A program made the translations under genes and the position numbers. Positions 15,429 through 24,849 of a stretch of 64,000 bases of DNA are shown here, one piece after another; the first letter of the stretch is position 1, and each line of letters opens with the position of its first letter. Where the stretch lies: positions 1 to 64,000 of the forward strand of contig JBAVVD010000007.1 in assembly GCA_049697115.1 (NCBI GenBank), given 5' to 3'. The DNA comes from JBAVVD01 sp049697115 (GTDB lineage: Bacteria; Acidobacteriota; Aminicenantia; Aminicenantales; UBA4085). Under the pieces are notes generated by a model, which ran no database searches, was not told the origin of the DNA, and saw only the letters and a program-made list of their open reading frames with translations.

Positions 15429-17954
15429 TTATTTTTCGGTCAGTTTTATCGGGCGGGTTTCAGCGAAGAAGACGCCGATGGCGGCCGTGAGCGCAAACAA
15501 GAACATCTGCCATAGAGATTTGACGCCGAATATGCCGAGACTGCTGCCGAGAGAAAGGCCCGCGCTGTTTTCTTCTATAACAAAACTGACAAAAAAGGTG
15601 TTGAACGCGGCGTAGAGAAGGCCGATGAATACGCCGCACAAAATGCCCCAGGCAATACGTTTGGCAAGAGTAGTACCGCCGGCTCCCGTCGTGAATGCGG
15701 CCGCGGCAACGAAGGGAACCCAGATAGCGGCCCACCAAAAGCGCCCTAATCCGGGGGATTTGGCGGCGACTTTAAAATAAATAATATCCATAAGGGCCAG
15801 CACTCCGGTTCCCGCCAGAATCCAGAAAGGCCAGTGCCAGAATCTGGGCTTTAATGCGGCCCGGGCTTCTCTCCGTCTCCGGATACGCCGCCGGATCGTC
15901 AGGGGATAGTTGTAAAAGACATCAAAGGCAAAATGCTCAAGCCAGGCTCCTTTTTCGCCGAAGACAGGGATAATGTGCACGGCTCCGGTCGCCCAGTGTC
16001 CGGCCATGAACCGTGCCAGATCCGGATAGCGGTAAGTCATCTGGATGGGAAATGCCAGGTACCCGATGTATTTAAAGTAGCTGAGCGAAAAAGCGATGCT
16101 GTAGTCTTTGAAGTTACGTTCGCGCAGAACGAGAAAAGTCGTGTAGAGCCCTCTCACCAGCGATCCTGGAGAAATGGGGATAACCTGAAAAAGCCCGAGA
16201 ATGATTCCGGCAGCCACCGAGGCCTGCTGCCAGGAGAACTCAGGATGAAGTCGGACATAGATGATGGCGATCGTGATTGAAACAATCTGGGTCACAGGAA
16301 GCGTGCAGACATGAACGGCGAGGCTTTTCAGGTATTTCTGGATGAATGGCTCTTTGACCTGGGATTGAATGCGGCCGGCTTCTTCCCTGGAGAGCAGGCC
16401 GTTGGCCTCTCCCTGGGAGACCATATCCAGAAGCCACTCCTCTCTTGCCCGGGCATTGAAGTAAAGGCGAAAAGGCCGGACAAAGATGTAATCCAGCCTT
16501 TCTCTGACATATTTCCAGTCCGTGAGGAAATGGTGGAGGCTGGGGGGGAGGAGAGAAAGAGGGAAATGAGCGAAAAATTTTACCGGAGACCGTGCGATTT
16601 TCAAAGCGCGGGCGGATGTAACCCTGCCGCTCCGGTGCCAGCGGATGAGTGTCTCCGCAATCCGTGCGCGGCCGGCCCGTTTGAAATAATCAAGACTGGT
16701 CCACATACGGCCGAAGTGGCGGCGGTAATCCGTGCGGCCCCAGAGTTTTCGCAGAAACTTTCCGAGGAGGGGAATGATTCCCAGGAAATAAAAAATAAAA
16801 GCCAGAAAACCATTCTTTTCCAGCCGTCTTTGAGTCTTTTCATCGGTGAGATTGCGGATGCGCCAGCTCTCTCTCTGACTTCTCATGATGGAAGAGCGGA
16901 GCTTTTGGCTGAAGATCAGCTGGAGCGGATGATGCGCGATGTCCGGAAGAGAGCGGCGGTAATTGTTTTCCGCCTGCTTGAGCTCTTCGAGCGCATCCGT
17001 CATTTCCGAAAAATCCGGCGCGTGCCTGTGGACGAAGCCTTCGAGTGCCTCCCATTTTCCCCGGTCAAACTGAACGAGACTGCCCCGCCCGATCCCTTTG
17101 AGAATGAGCCTGAAATCGGCCGGGCACATGGGGATAAAAGGAAGGAGAGCCAGTCCGGGACGGAAATCCACTGCGACAAGCCCTTTCTTGGGGTCAGGAT
17201 CACTGGCCAGGCGCTTGAGGGCGTTCGGCTGGCTCTTCAGCGTCCACCATTCGTACTGGCGGGCAAGCTCCAGAGCTCCCATTTCGTGCATCAGGCGGAC
17301 GCAGTCGGCCATAAAGGCATACTTTGTGCGGAATTCCGGCGATCCCAGGCGCTCTTCAGTTGATCCGGCCTTCCACTTCATCCGTGCATCCAGGTCGTCG
17401 TCCACTTCAAAGCGCCATGTCCGGCCGTCGACCCATTCGCTGACCTCGCCGCAGCTTCCCAGCCGGGGATCAATAAAAGTGGCATAGATGTCCACAACGG
17501 CATTTTCAGAGCCGAGTCGGATCTTTGCTCCCCGGCGGATGAACTTCTGCCAGAGTGCGCCGGCCCTGGCCGCAGTGGGATTAGACTGAAGTGAAAAGGG
17601 CCCCTGAAAACCGAGGGCATAGATGAAATTCCGGAACCACCGCCCGAAACCTGTGGCCGGAATGAGAATTTTCAGGGCATAGGAATTCCCTGTTTTCAGC
17701 TCCGTATTCGTTCCTTTGTAGACGGCAACATCCAGAAGCCTGGCCTTATAGACCTGTCCGGCGTAGCCCCCGCCGACAAATTTTTCGATTTCCAGTCTGG
17801 CGCGGCCGGCCCAGACGGGCCACACGCCTTTGACCTCATACTCAAGGACGGTTCCGGACTCATAACGGAGGAGGCGGAGAGGCCGGAGGACCTTCTGGGC
17901 CAGGAATATTTCTTCCAGTTTACGGATTGTTTCAATGGAATAGGTAATGGGCAT
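15429..17954 (-). CDS. large membrane protein with kinase-like N-terminal domain
   Basis: The protein has 841 residues. Residues about 55-270 carry elements of a protein-kinase-like fold: a glycine-rich loop GGGYAGQVYKA at 61-71, the strand SYALKILIP with Lys95 in the VAIK position, EWVDGRTW as a hinge-like segment, a WTLKSQPN stretch around 237-244 where HRDxKxxN would be, and VDFRPG at 262-267 like DFG. The catalytic Asp of HRD appears to be missing. The C-terminal half has several hydrophobic helices (ILAGTGVLALMDIIYF, AIWVPFVAAAAFTTG and others). Stop and start are 8 nt from the thioredoxin-like gene upstream, so the pair is one operon. A pseudokinase or unusual kinase anchored in the membrane is inferred. 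Confidence 0.7.
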   Translation of the reverse strand: MPITYSIETIRKLEEIFLAQKVLRPLRLLRYESGTVLEYEVKGVWPVWAGRARLEIEKFVGGGYAGQVYKARLLDVAVYKGTNTELKTGNSYALKILIPATGFGRWFRNFIYALGFQGPFSLQSNPTAARAGALWQKFIRRGAKIRLGSENAVVDIYATFIDPRLGSCGEVSEWVDGRTWRFEVDDDLDARMKWKAGSTEERLGSPEFRTKYAFMADCVRLMHEMGALELARQYEWWTLKSQPNALKRLASDPDPKKGLVAVDFRPGLALLPFIPMCPADFRLILKGIGRGSLVQFDRGKWEALEGFVHRHAPDFSEMTDALEELKQAENNYRRSLPDIAHHPLQLIFSQKLRSSIMRSQRESWRIRNLTDEKTQRRLEKNGFLAFIFYFLGIIPLLGKFLRKLWGRTDYRRHFGRMWTSLDYFKRAGRARIAETLIRWHRSGRVTSARALKIARSPVKFFAHFPLSLLPPSLHHFLTDWKYVRERLDYIFVRPFRLYFNARAREEWLLDMVSQGEANGLLSREEAGRIQSQVKEPFIQKYLKSLAVHVCTLPVTQIVSITIAIIYVRLHPEFSWQQASVAAGIILGLFQVIPISPGSLVRGLYTTFLVLRERNFKDYSIAFSLSYFKYIGYLAFPIQMTYRYPDLARFMAGHWATGAVHIIPVFGEKGAWLEHFAFDVFYNYPLTIRRRIRRRREARAALKPRFWHWPFWILAGTGVLALMDIIYFKVAAKSPGLGRFWWAAIWVPFVAAAAFTTGAGGTTLAKRIAWGILCGVFIGLLYAAFNTFFVSFVIEENSAGLSLGSSLGIFGVKSLWQMFLFALTAAIGVFFAETRPIKLTEK

Positions 17955-17962
17955 TTATTCTG

Positions 17963-19513
17963 CTATTTCACGTCCGTCACTACGGCATTATAGACTTTTT
18001 GAGTTTCCCTATCCTGGACAAAAAAGACAACGCAAAGTCCGGAACGGTCAATTCGAAAACGTTTCTCTTTGAAGAGAAAGAGCCGTTCAAGCTCGAAATC
18101 AGCCAGGTATTTTTCGGCCGCCTTTTCTGCCCTAGCGAGATTGATCACGGCCTGGCGGGAATCAGATCGGGGGTCTATGGTCATGAATTCCCTCACGACC
18201 ATTTTATGGAAAAGAATGCCGTTGTGGCCAAGAAATTTTTCTTCTTTTTGAACCAGTGCGATGTTGTAGTCGGCGTTGTCGATGACTTTGTCCAAATGGT
18301 ATTCAATCTGGATGTTTTCCTTATTACGTATCGCGGAGGCTTTCAACTGAACCTTGGGCATCTCATAAATTCGGGATTCGATTTCCGAGCTGTACTCATG
18401 AAATTTCACCTCGGCCGCTGGACGATCGCCTCCGCCGCCGGCGATTTTTTCGCCGTCAAAAAATGGGGTGGGAGTGCTGTTCACACGATAATACTCCTGT
18501 CTCTTTTTTGTAGCCGGATTCATCATCGGATCCGGTCCGGGAATGGGAAGGTGATATTCGAGGATGGCCGCGAATTTCCGGCCGAAGGCTTCAATCAGCC
18601 CGTCAAATCCCAGGTCTGCGGCCACGCAGGGCGGACATTCCGAGCCGGTGAAAATTTCAGCAAGGACGACCTTTCCTTTCCATTCGCCGGCCGGCTGGAA
18701 GGGCTCGGGATGGAACGGCAGTTCCCGCTGTTTCGCTTCCAGTTTGGCGGAAAATTCCTCGGGAGGGCCGTACAGTTTCCGGTAGAGCGCCATGGCTTTT
18801 TCGACCGAGTCCTTGTAATTTTCCGAGGCGGCCTCGAAGTAGCATTCAAAGGCCTCTTTGGCTTTCCCAAGTTGGACGTAAGTCTCTCCCATGGTGTAAT
18901 AAAAAGCTCTATCTGACTCGCCTCCGCTGTCCCGATATGTATCCAGGGCTTTCATCGACCGCTCGGGATTCTCTTCATTCAGATAAGCTCGGGCTTCCAG
19001 AATATGAAATACAAGCAGGAAGCTCTTGATTGAATCTTGCTGGCCCGGTGTGAAGGATTTGTAAAAATCCGGACCATTGGCGATCTTTAAGCTCTTCTCG
19101 ATATAATCGCGTACGGCTTGAGTCACCGCTGTTTTATCAAATTTTTTGATGTTCTTATGCTCCAGGATGTTATTTGCCGAGACATAATAGAGATAGATAC
19201 CGTTAAATCCGTTGGCCGTCTCCAATTGAGGCTTCTGGAGTGCCAGAACGCAGTCCAGCGTCTCACAGAGCTCGATTCTGGCGCTCAAAAGGGCCTTCTC
19301 AATATTCAGATAGAGGGCGGTGTTCGGAAAGGCGGCCTTGATTCTTTCCAGCTCCTTTATCCGCATGTTCAGATCTTCAATTTTCAGTGCCTTCATGAAC
19401 TCCTTGTATTCCGGCGGACGCTCCGGCTGGCCCTGGGCGGCACTTTGAGGAGCCAGCGCAATTCCCAGCATAAACCAAAGAACCAGAAATTTGTGACCGT
19501 TTGAAATGCGCAT
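17963..19513 (-). CDS. secreted thioredoxin-like protein with helical-repeat N-terminus
   Basis: The protein has 516 residues with a signal peptide (KFLVLWFMLGIALAPQSAAQ). Residues about 30-270 are helices that look TPR-like (AFYYTMGETYVQLGKAKEAF, then EAASENYKDSVEKAM). A thioredoxin-fold segment follows: VVLAEIFTGSECPPCVAADL, with a CPPC active-site pair near residue 296, then a cis-Pro-like TPTPFFDG. The C-terminal part is beta-rich. It probably acts in the periplasm in thiol exchange, with the repeats binding a partner. It is co-transcribed with the kinase-like membrane protein 8 nt downstream. This fusion of repeats with a CPPC domain is uncommon but not unique. Confidence 0.75.
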   Translation of the reverse strand: MRISNGHKFLVLWFMLGIALAPQSAAQGQPERPPEYKEFMKALKIEDLNMRIKELERIKAAFPNTALYLNIEKALLSARIELCETLDCVLALQKPQLETANGFNGIYLYYVSANNILEHKNIKKFDKTAVTQAVRDYIEKSLKIANGPDFYKSFTPGQQDSIKSFLLVFHILEARAYLNEENPERSMKALDTYRDSGGESDRAFYYTMGETYVQLGKAKEAFECYFEAASENYKDSVEKAMALYRKLYGPPEEFSAKLEAKQRELPFHPEPFQPAGEWKGKVVLAEIFTGSECPPCVAADLGFDGLIEAFGRKFAAILEYHLPIPGPDPMMNPATKKRQEYYRVNSTPTPFFDGEKIAGGGGDRPAAEVKFHEYSSEIESRIYEMPKVQLKASAIRNKENIQIEYHLDKVIDNADYNIALVQKEEKFLGHNGILFHKMVVREFMTIDPRSDSRQAVINLARAEKAAEKYLADFELERLFLFKEKRFRIDRSGLCVVFFVQDRETQKVYNAVVTDVK

Positions 19514-19716
19514 GTGAAGCCTCCCTTCAAAGGCCCATTATAAGTAAACCGGATTGGGATAATCAAACCTTAAATTGAAAAAGATCGCATCTCAAATTCC
19601 ATGATACATTTTTAATTATAAGGTGGGTGGCACGGTGTCCGTCCCCGCCCGCCCTCAGATGAAAAAATGAAGATGCGGCCGGAGTGGTTTCTGTGTGTGG
19701 GAAAACCTTTTGATCT

Positions 19717-20556
19717 TTAACCGTAGCGGCCGGTAATATAGTCCTCTGTCCGTTTGTCCTGGGGCTTGGTGAAGATGTCGCGAGTATTTCCGAATTCGAT
19801 GAGCTCGCCGAGGAGCATAAAGCCCGTTTCATCGGAGACGCGGGCCGCCTGCTGCATGTTATGGGTGACGATGACAATGGTATAGTCCTTCTTCAAATGC
19901 TGCATCAGGTCTTCGATTTTGAGGGTGGCCATAGGGTCAAGGGTGGAACAGGGCTCGTCCATCAGAAGCACTTCTGATTTGACGGCAATCAGCCTGGCGA
20001 TGCACAGCCTTTGCTTCTGTTCGAGGGACAGCGCCAGAGCTCTTTTCTGGAGTTTGTCCTTGAGCTCCTCCCAGAGATGAACGGCTTCCAGGCTTTCACG
20101 GACAATGTCCTCCAATTCGCTTCCTTTGGCCATGCGGTGGACTCTGGGGCCGAATGCAATGTTTTCATAGATGCTCAGCGGAAAGGGATTCGGGCGCTGA
20201 AAGACTATGCCCACTTGTTTTCGCAGTCCGGCGAGGTCGACTTTTTTCCGGTAGACGTTTTTGCCGTTAATTTTCACTGAGCCGGTGATTCGGACATCAT
20301 CGATGAGGTCGTTCATGCGGTTGAGGCAGCGGAGGAGCGTGGATTTTCCACACCCGGAAGGGCCGATGATGCCCGTGATCGACTTTTCACGGATGGACAT
20401 GTGGATATCGATGAGGGCCTGGAAACGGCCATAGTACAGATTCAAGTGGTTGATTTCAATTTTTTTGGAGTCGGACCTGTGCATTGGACTTTTCGGCGAG
20501 TCTGACAGTGGTGGTTTTTTCATGAGCGCCATCAATTCTTTCGTCTCCTGTCCCAT
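19717..20556 (-). CDS. pstB: phosphate ABC transporter ATP-binding protein, paralogue 1 (altered signature motif)
   Basis: A 279-residue ATPase of the PstB family. Walker A is GPSGCGKST (65-73), and the Q-loop has Gln in VFQRPNPFP. Walker B is LLMDEPCSTLD, and the H-loop His is in VTHNM. The ABC signature is LSLEQ (176-180) instead of LSGGQ, so it cannot complete a normal ATP site on its partner. An N-terminal extension of about 30 residues precedes the ATPase core. Last gene of the pst operon, 23 nt after the second pstB. With that paralogue it probably forms a heterodimer with one working site. Confidence 0.9.
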   Translation of the reverse strand: MGQETKELMALMKKPPLSDSPKSPMHRSDSKKIEINHLNLYYGRFQALIDIHMSIREKSITGIIGPSGCGKSTLLRCLNRMNDLIDDVRITGSVKINGKNVYRKKVDLAGLRKQVGIVFQRPNPFPLSIYENIAFGPRVHRMAKGSELEDIVRESLEAVHLWEELKDKLQKRALALSLEQKQRLCIARLIAVKSEVLLMDEPCSTLDPMATLKIEDLMQHLKKDYTIVIVTHNMQQAARVSDETGFMLLGELIEFGNTRDIFTKPQDKRTEDYITGRYG

Positions 20557-20579
20557 GTGCCGTTCTGATCCCGGATCAT

Positions 20580-21341
20580 TCAGCCGAACCTCCCGATAAT
20601 GTAGTCATTGGTGCGCGAATCGCCGGGCGCGGTGAAGATTTTTTCCGTCTCGCCGACCTCGACGAGATCACCCATCAGAAAAAAAGCCGTGCGTGTTCCC
20701 ACCCGGGCGGCCTGTTTGGAGTTATTTGTGACCAGAATCAGAGTGTGGTTCTTTTTAAGCGCGAACATCGATTCTTCGACCTTGGCCGTGGAGATGGGGT
20801 CAAGGCCGGAGCAAGGCTCATCGAAAAGAATGACTTCAGGATTGAGGGCCAGGGTTCTGGCGATGCAGAGCCGCTGCTGCTGGCCTCCGGAAAGCTTGAG
20901 GGCCGAGCTGTGGATCCTGTCTTTGACTTCGTCCCAGAGATAGGAGGCTTTCAAGCTCTCTTCAACAAGGGCGTCCAGAATATTTTTTTGGCGAACGCCG
21001 GAGAGCCGCGGCCCGTAAACTACGTTCTCATAGATGGACAGCGGCAGAGGCACGGGGAGGGCAAAAATCATCCCCACTCTTTTTCTCAGGGTTTCCGGAT
21101 CCAGGTCGCGGTAGACGTTTCGGCCGTCGAGGAGGACGGTCCCTTCGAGTTTCAGATTGGGTTCAAAGTCAATCAGCCGGTTGCAGCACCGGAGGAAAGA
21201 GGTTTTTCCGGAGTTGGCCGGGCCGATGATACTCAGGATTTCATTCGTGTAAACGTCCAGCGATAAATTTTTTAGAGCCTGGACTTTTCCGTAGCGAATA
21301 TTCAGGTTTCGGACGCTGATTTTCACTCCCCCGGAGTTCAT
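20580..21341 (-). CDS. pstB: phosphate ABC transporter ATP-binding protein, paralogue 2 (altered Walker/Q/H motifs)
   Basis: A 253-residue PstB-family ATPase. The signature LSGGQQQR (150-157) and Walker B ILFDEPCSGLD are normal. Its own nucleotide pocket is altered: Walker A reads GPANSGKTS, the Q-loop Gln is replaced by Ala (MIFALPVPLP), and the H-loop His is replaced by Asn (LVTNNSKQ). These changes complement the altered signature of paralogue 1: all lie in the same composite site of a heterodimer. The ATG overlaps the pstA stop by 4 nt. PstB drives phosphate uptake at the inner membrane through PstC-PstA. Confidence 0.9.
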   Translation of the reverse strand: MNSGGVKISVRNLNIRYGKVQALKNLSLDVYTNEILSIIGPANSGKTSFLRCCNRLIDFEPNLKLEGTVLLDGRNVYRDLDPETLRKRVGMIFALPVPLPLSIYENVVYGPRLSGVRQKNILDALVEESLKASYLWDEVKDRIHSSALKLSGGQQQRLCIARTLALNPEVILFDEPCSGLDPISTAKVEESMFALKKNHTLILVTNNSKQAARVGTRTAFFLMGDLVEVGETEKIFTAPGDSRTNDYIIGRFG

Positions 21342-22180
21342 TTCTTTCTCCTGAATCGGGAGCGGATGATGACGGCAGAGATATTCATGATCAGAACCAG
21401 TCCGATAAGGACGAGAGCCGTCCCATAGCGGAAGTTCTCGGGAATGTTCGGAATCTGTGTGGAGATGATGTAGAGATGATAGGGGAGGGCCATGGCCTGA
21501 TCAAAAAGCGAGTGGGGAAGCTTCGGCAGATAAAAAGCGGCGACCGTAAACAGAATGGGTGCAGTCTCCCCCGCCACCCGTCCGATGCTCAGGATGGCAC
21601 CGGTCAGAATTCCGGGCAGTGCGGAAGGCAGAACGGCATGACGGATCGTCTGCCATTTGCTGCCGCCCAGAGAAAAGCTCACTTCCCTGTAGGCCCTGGG
21701 GACAGCCCTCAGTGCTTCTCTGGTTGTGGTGATGATGACGGGAAGCGTCATAATGCCCAGAGTCAGGGCCCCGGAGAGGATGGAAACTCCGAACTTCAGA
21801 AAGATGACGAACAGGCTCAAACCGAAAAGGCCGTAAACGACCGAAGAGACTCCGGCCAGATTGACGATGGCCAGGTTGATCAGCCGTGTGAGAAAATTGT
21901 CCCGGGCATATTCGCTGAGATAAATGGCCGCAAGCACCCCGATGGGCAGAGAAAAAGCAATGGAGGTAAGAACCAGATAAAATGTTCCCACAATGGCCGG
22001 AAAGATGCCGCCGGCGCGCATCCCATCGCGGGGCATGGCAAAGAGAAACTCAAGGGAAAGCGCACTCCATCCTTTACTGATGATCAGCCAGATAATGAGG
22101 ATGACCGGAACGATAACCAGCAGGGTGGCCAGAAGTAAAATCCCAAAACCCATTTTTTCTTTGAACGGCCCGCTGATCAT
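21338..22180 (-). CDS. pstA: phosphate ABC transporter permease PstA
   Basis: This 280-residue inner-membrane permease has six helices. The binding-protein-dependent transport signature is visible around EALRAVPRAYREVSFSLGGS, followed by KWQTIRHAVLPSALPGILTG, the EAA loop that contacts the ATPase. LPIGVLAAIYLSEYA in the first loop is typical for PstA. It overlaps pstC (4 nt) and pstB (4 nt), giving a coupled pstS-pstC-pstA-pstB-pstB operon on the minus strand. Confidence 0.94.
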   Translation of the reverse strand: MISGPFKEKMGFGILLLATLLVIVPVILIIWLIISKGWSALSLEFLFAMPRDGMRAGGIFPAIVGTFYLVLTSIAFSLPIGVLAAIYLSEYARDNFLTRLINLAIVNLAGVSSVVYGLFGLSLFVIFLKFGVSILSGALTLGIMTLPVIITTTREALRAVPRAYREVSFSLGGSKWQTIRHAVLPSALPGILTGAILSIGRVAGETAPILFTVAAFYLPKLPHSLFDQAMALPYHLYIISTQIPNIPENFRYGTALVLIGLVLIMNISAVIIRSRFRRKK

Positions 22181-23055
22181 TTATTCTGACTCCGATGGAG
22201 AAATACATCGGCCGTCAAATTGATGGCGAAGGAGATGATAAAAAGCACAATGCCTATGGCAAAAAGAGCGAAATAATGGCTGCTCCCCTGGACGGCTTCA
22301 CCCATTTCTGCGGCAATCGTGGCCGTGAGCGTCCGGACCGGCTGGAGAAAGCTGTGGGGGATGACGGCGGCATTGCCGGTGATCATCATCACGGCCATTG
22401 TCTCGCCGATGACCCGGCCTATGCCCAGCATGGAAGCGGCGATAATTCCGGGCATGGCCCCATGGATGATGACCCTGTAGAGAGTCTGCCAGTGGGTGGC
22501 TCCCAGGGCTATGGCCCCTTCTTTATATTCTTTGGGTACGGCATTGATGGCGTCTTCGGAGATGCTGATGATGGTCGGGAGAGCCATAAAGGCGAGCATG
22601 ACGGAACCGGAAAGCGCTGTGAGGCCGGTGGGAATGTTGAACAGGGATTTGATGAACGGCACGAGCGTGACCATGCCGATAAAACCCAGAACCACTGAAG
22701 GGATGGCCGCCAGGACTTCGATGCAGGACTTGAGGATGTCGCGGAGCCTGGCCGGAGCGATTTCTGCAATGTAAAAGGCCGCGGCAATGCCTAGTGGAAC
22801 GGCGATGATGAGGGCGCCGGCTGTGACCAGAAGAGAGCCCAGAATGAGCGGCAGGATTCCGAGCTTCGGAGGATCGGAGATGGGGTACCAGAATTTCCCG
22901 CTCAGGAAAGTAAAGACGCCGATTTCTTTAAAGAGAGATATGCTTTCTTTGAAGAGAAAGGCAAAAATAAGAACGACAAAGACAATGGACGCAATGCCGC
23001 TGAGAAAAATCAGCTTTTCGATGACGAATTCTTTGGCTTTTCTGAGGGCGGACAT
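22177..23055 (-). CDS. pstC: phosphate ABC transporter permease PstC
   Basis: This 292-residue permease pairs with PstA to form the phosphate channel. Recognisable parts are FLSGKFWYPISDPPKLGILP after the first helix, PLGIAAAFYIAEIAPARLRD, the EAA loop INAVPKEYKEGAIALGATHW, and GIGRVIGETMAVMMITGN in the following helix. The last helix ends in NLTADVFLHRSQNK. The start codon shares one base with the pstS stop (TAATG). Confidence 0.94.
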   Translation of the reverse strand: MSALRKAKEFVIEKLIFLSGIASIVFVVLIFAFLFKESISLFKEIGVFTFLSGKFWYPISDPPKLGILPLILGSLLVTAGALIIAVPLGIAAAFYIAEIAPARLRDILKSCIEVLAAIPSVVLGFIGMVTLVPFIKSLFNIPTGLTALSGSVMLAFMALPTIISISEDAINAVPKEYKEGAIALGATHWQTLYRVIIHGAMPGIIAASMLGIGRVIGETMAVMMITGNAAVIPHSFLQPVRTLTATIAAEMGEAVQGSSHYFALFAIGIVLFIISFAINLTADVFLHRSQNK

Positions 23056-23939
23056 TATCTGATGGGAACGAAATCCGTCTTTTTTACGATTTCCTGCCCC
23101 TCTTTGGAGTAGACGAAATCAATGAACTCCTTGATGAGGCCTTGCGGTTTTCCGTTTGTGTACAGATAGAGGGGCCTGGAAATGGGATAGGCGTTTGACC
23201 GAACGTTTTCGACCGTCGGCTCGATAAAGGAAGATTGGGCATCTTTTCCGACAGCAATGACTTTCTGGCGGGGGCCGATATATCCCATTCCGTAGTAGCC
23301 GATGGCGTTTTCGTTTTGGGCGACCTCATCGGCGATCGCCTGAGAGGAAGGCATCAGCAGCGCATAGGGGGAAAATTCTTCCGGACCCTTGGGATTTCCG
23401 CGGCGGAGAACATGTTCTTTGAAAAAGATATGCGTGCCTGAATTGAACTCCCGTGAAAGGATCACGATGGCCTTGTCTTTCCCGCCGAGCATCTTCCAGT
23501 TTTTGATTTTCCCCATGAAGATTTCCCGAAGCTGGTCCAGAGTCAGTTGATTGACCGGGTTTTTGGGGTGGACAACAACCGCAATTCCGTCGAGGGCAAC
23601 GGTCTCCTGGTTCGGTTTGATACCCCGGGCTTCGGCCCGTTTGATCTCCCTGTCTTCGATCACGCGGGACGATTGGGCGATGTCGCATGTGCCGCTGATC
23701 AGGGCTGTCAGGCCTGTCCCGGAGCCGCCTCCTGTGACCGCAATATTGACTTCCGGACGGCGCTTGCTGAACGCCTCGGCCCAGGCCTGAGTCAGATTGA
23801 TCATGGTGTCTGAACCCTTGACCTGGATGGATTTATTTTTTTCTGCAGCGGATGTTTCGGGTGAGGCATAGGGAGAGGCCGAAAACACTAAAAAGAAACA
23901 CAGAAGAAGGATTTTTCCTTCGGTCTTCAAGTGAGTCAT
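23055..23939 (-). CDS. pstS: periplasmic phosphate-binding protein
   Basis: This 294-residue exported protein has a signal peptide (ILLLCFFLVFSASPYAS) and the PstS-type phosphate-binding segments KGSDTMINL, TGGGSGTGLTALI, SSRVIEDREI, VVVHPKNPV and SREFNSGTHIFF. It captures phosphate and delivers it to PstCA. First gene of the pst operon, divergent from phoU across 218 bp that must contain both promoters. I could not align a clear pair of Pho-box half sites there. Confidence 0.93.
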   Translation of the reverse strand: MTHLKTEGKILLLCFFLVFSASPYASPETSAAEKNKSIQVKGSDTMINLTQAWAEAFSKRRPEVNIAVTGGGSGTGLTALISGTCDIAQSSRVIEDREIKRAEARGIKPNQETVALDGIAVVVHPKNPVNQLTLDQLREIFMGKIKNWKMLGGKDKAIVILSREFNSGTHIFFKEHVLRRGNPKGPEEFSPYALLMPSSQAIADEVAQNENAIGYYGMGYIGPRQKVIAVGKDAQSSFIEPTVENVRSNAYPISRPLYLYTNGKPQGLIKEFIDFVYSKEGQEIVKKTDFVPIR

Positions 23940-24157
23940 AGTTCATCTCCTTTTGGAGCAGTCCCTAATCACGTCATACGGATTGTTGAAATAGGAAATA
24001 TGTCATTCAATTATAAAGAAGGAGGACAATCGTGTCAAATGAGACAAACCGACCAACAGGTTGAGCATGACAACACAGAAAAAGTGTGATAAATTAAACA
24101 GAGTTTCTCCATTGGATTTCTTTGGTCGGGGTCTTATTATGAACCGAGGAGGCGAGC

Positions 24158-24838
24158 ATGGAAAGGCTTTTCGATGAGGAACTTAAAGATCTGAAGGAAA
24201 GACTGCTGCGCATGGCCTCTTTGGTTGAGGAGTCCATTTCTTTATCTGTGGAGGGATTAAAAAGCCAGGAGGAAGGGCCGGCTAAGGAGGTCTTATGCAG
24301 AGAAGAAGACGTCAATCTTTTGGATATTGAGATTGATGAGTCCTGTTTGAGGCTTTTCGCTCTCCGGCAGCCGATGGCCGGAGATCTGAGGTTTATCACA
24401 TCCGCCATGAAAATCGGAAGCGAACTGGAAAGGATGGGCGACCTGGCCGTCAATATCGCCGAGCAGGCGTTAGAGCTGATCAAGGCTCCTCTTTTGAAGC
24501 CGTTGATAGACATCCCCCGAATGGCGAAATTGACCCAGGAGATGGTCCGGGACTCTCTCACGGCCTTTATCAATCGGGATGAGCAGTTGGCCAGACATGT
24601 CTGTGAAAGAGACGATGAAATTGACTCTCTGAACGATCAAATTTTGCGGGAGCTTCTGACCTATATGATGCAGGACCCTCAGACGATCCAGCGGGCAGTC
24701 CGGCTCATCCTTGTCGGCCGTCATCTGGAGAGGATTGCCGACCATGCGACGAATATCAGCGAGGATGTCGTTTATCTGGCGAAAGGAAAGACCATCAAGC
24801 ACCATGTCGACAAAAAAAGAGAGATTGAATGCGAGTAG
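24158..24838 (+). CDS. phoU: phosphate-specific transport regulator PhoU
   Basis: A 226-residue all-helical protein with two PhoU repeats. Each carries the metal-binding pattern: RFITSAMKIGSELERMGDLA in the first and RLILVGRHLERIADHATNIS in the second (ExxxD/ERxxDHxxN). PhoU ties Pst transport to phosphate signalling and limits uptake. It is transcribed away from the pst operon rather than as its last gene. GAGGAGGCGAGC just before the ATG is a strong ribosome-binding site. No phoB or phoR lies in the window. Confidence 0.95.
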   Translation: MERLFDEELKDLKERLLRMASLVEESISLSVEGLKSQEEGPAKEVLCREEDVNLLDIEIDESCLRLFALRQPMAGDLRFITSAMKIGSELERMGDLAVNIAEQALELIKAPLLKPLIDIPRMAKLTQEMVRDSLTAFINRDEQLARHVCERDDEIDSLNDQILRELLTYMMQDPQTIQRAVRLILVGRHLERIADHATNISEDVVYLAKGKTIKHHVDKKREIECE

Positions 24839-24849
24839 ACAAAAAAAAG

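Noticed and set aside
16311..17363. Plus-strand open frame of 350 codons inside the kinase-like membrane protein gene
   Set aside because: The minus reading shows kinase-like motifs and membrane helices; the plus reading has neither and no start signal.
17999..18916. Plus-strand open frame opposite the thioredoxin-like gene
   Set aside because: The CPPC motif and signal peptide are on the minus strand; the plus reading lacks structure.
23940..24157. Pho box between pstS and phoU
   Set aside because: TGTCAT-like words occur but no pair of half sites at the expected spacing could be aligned.
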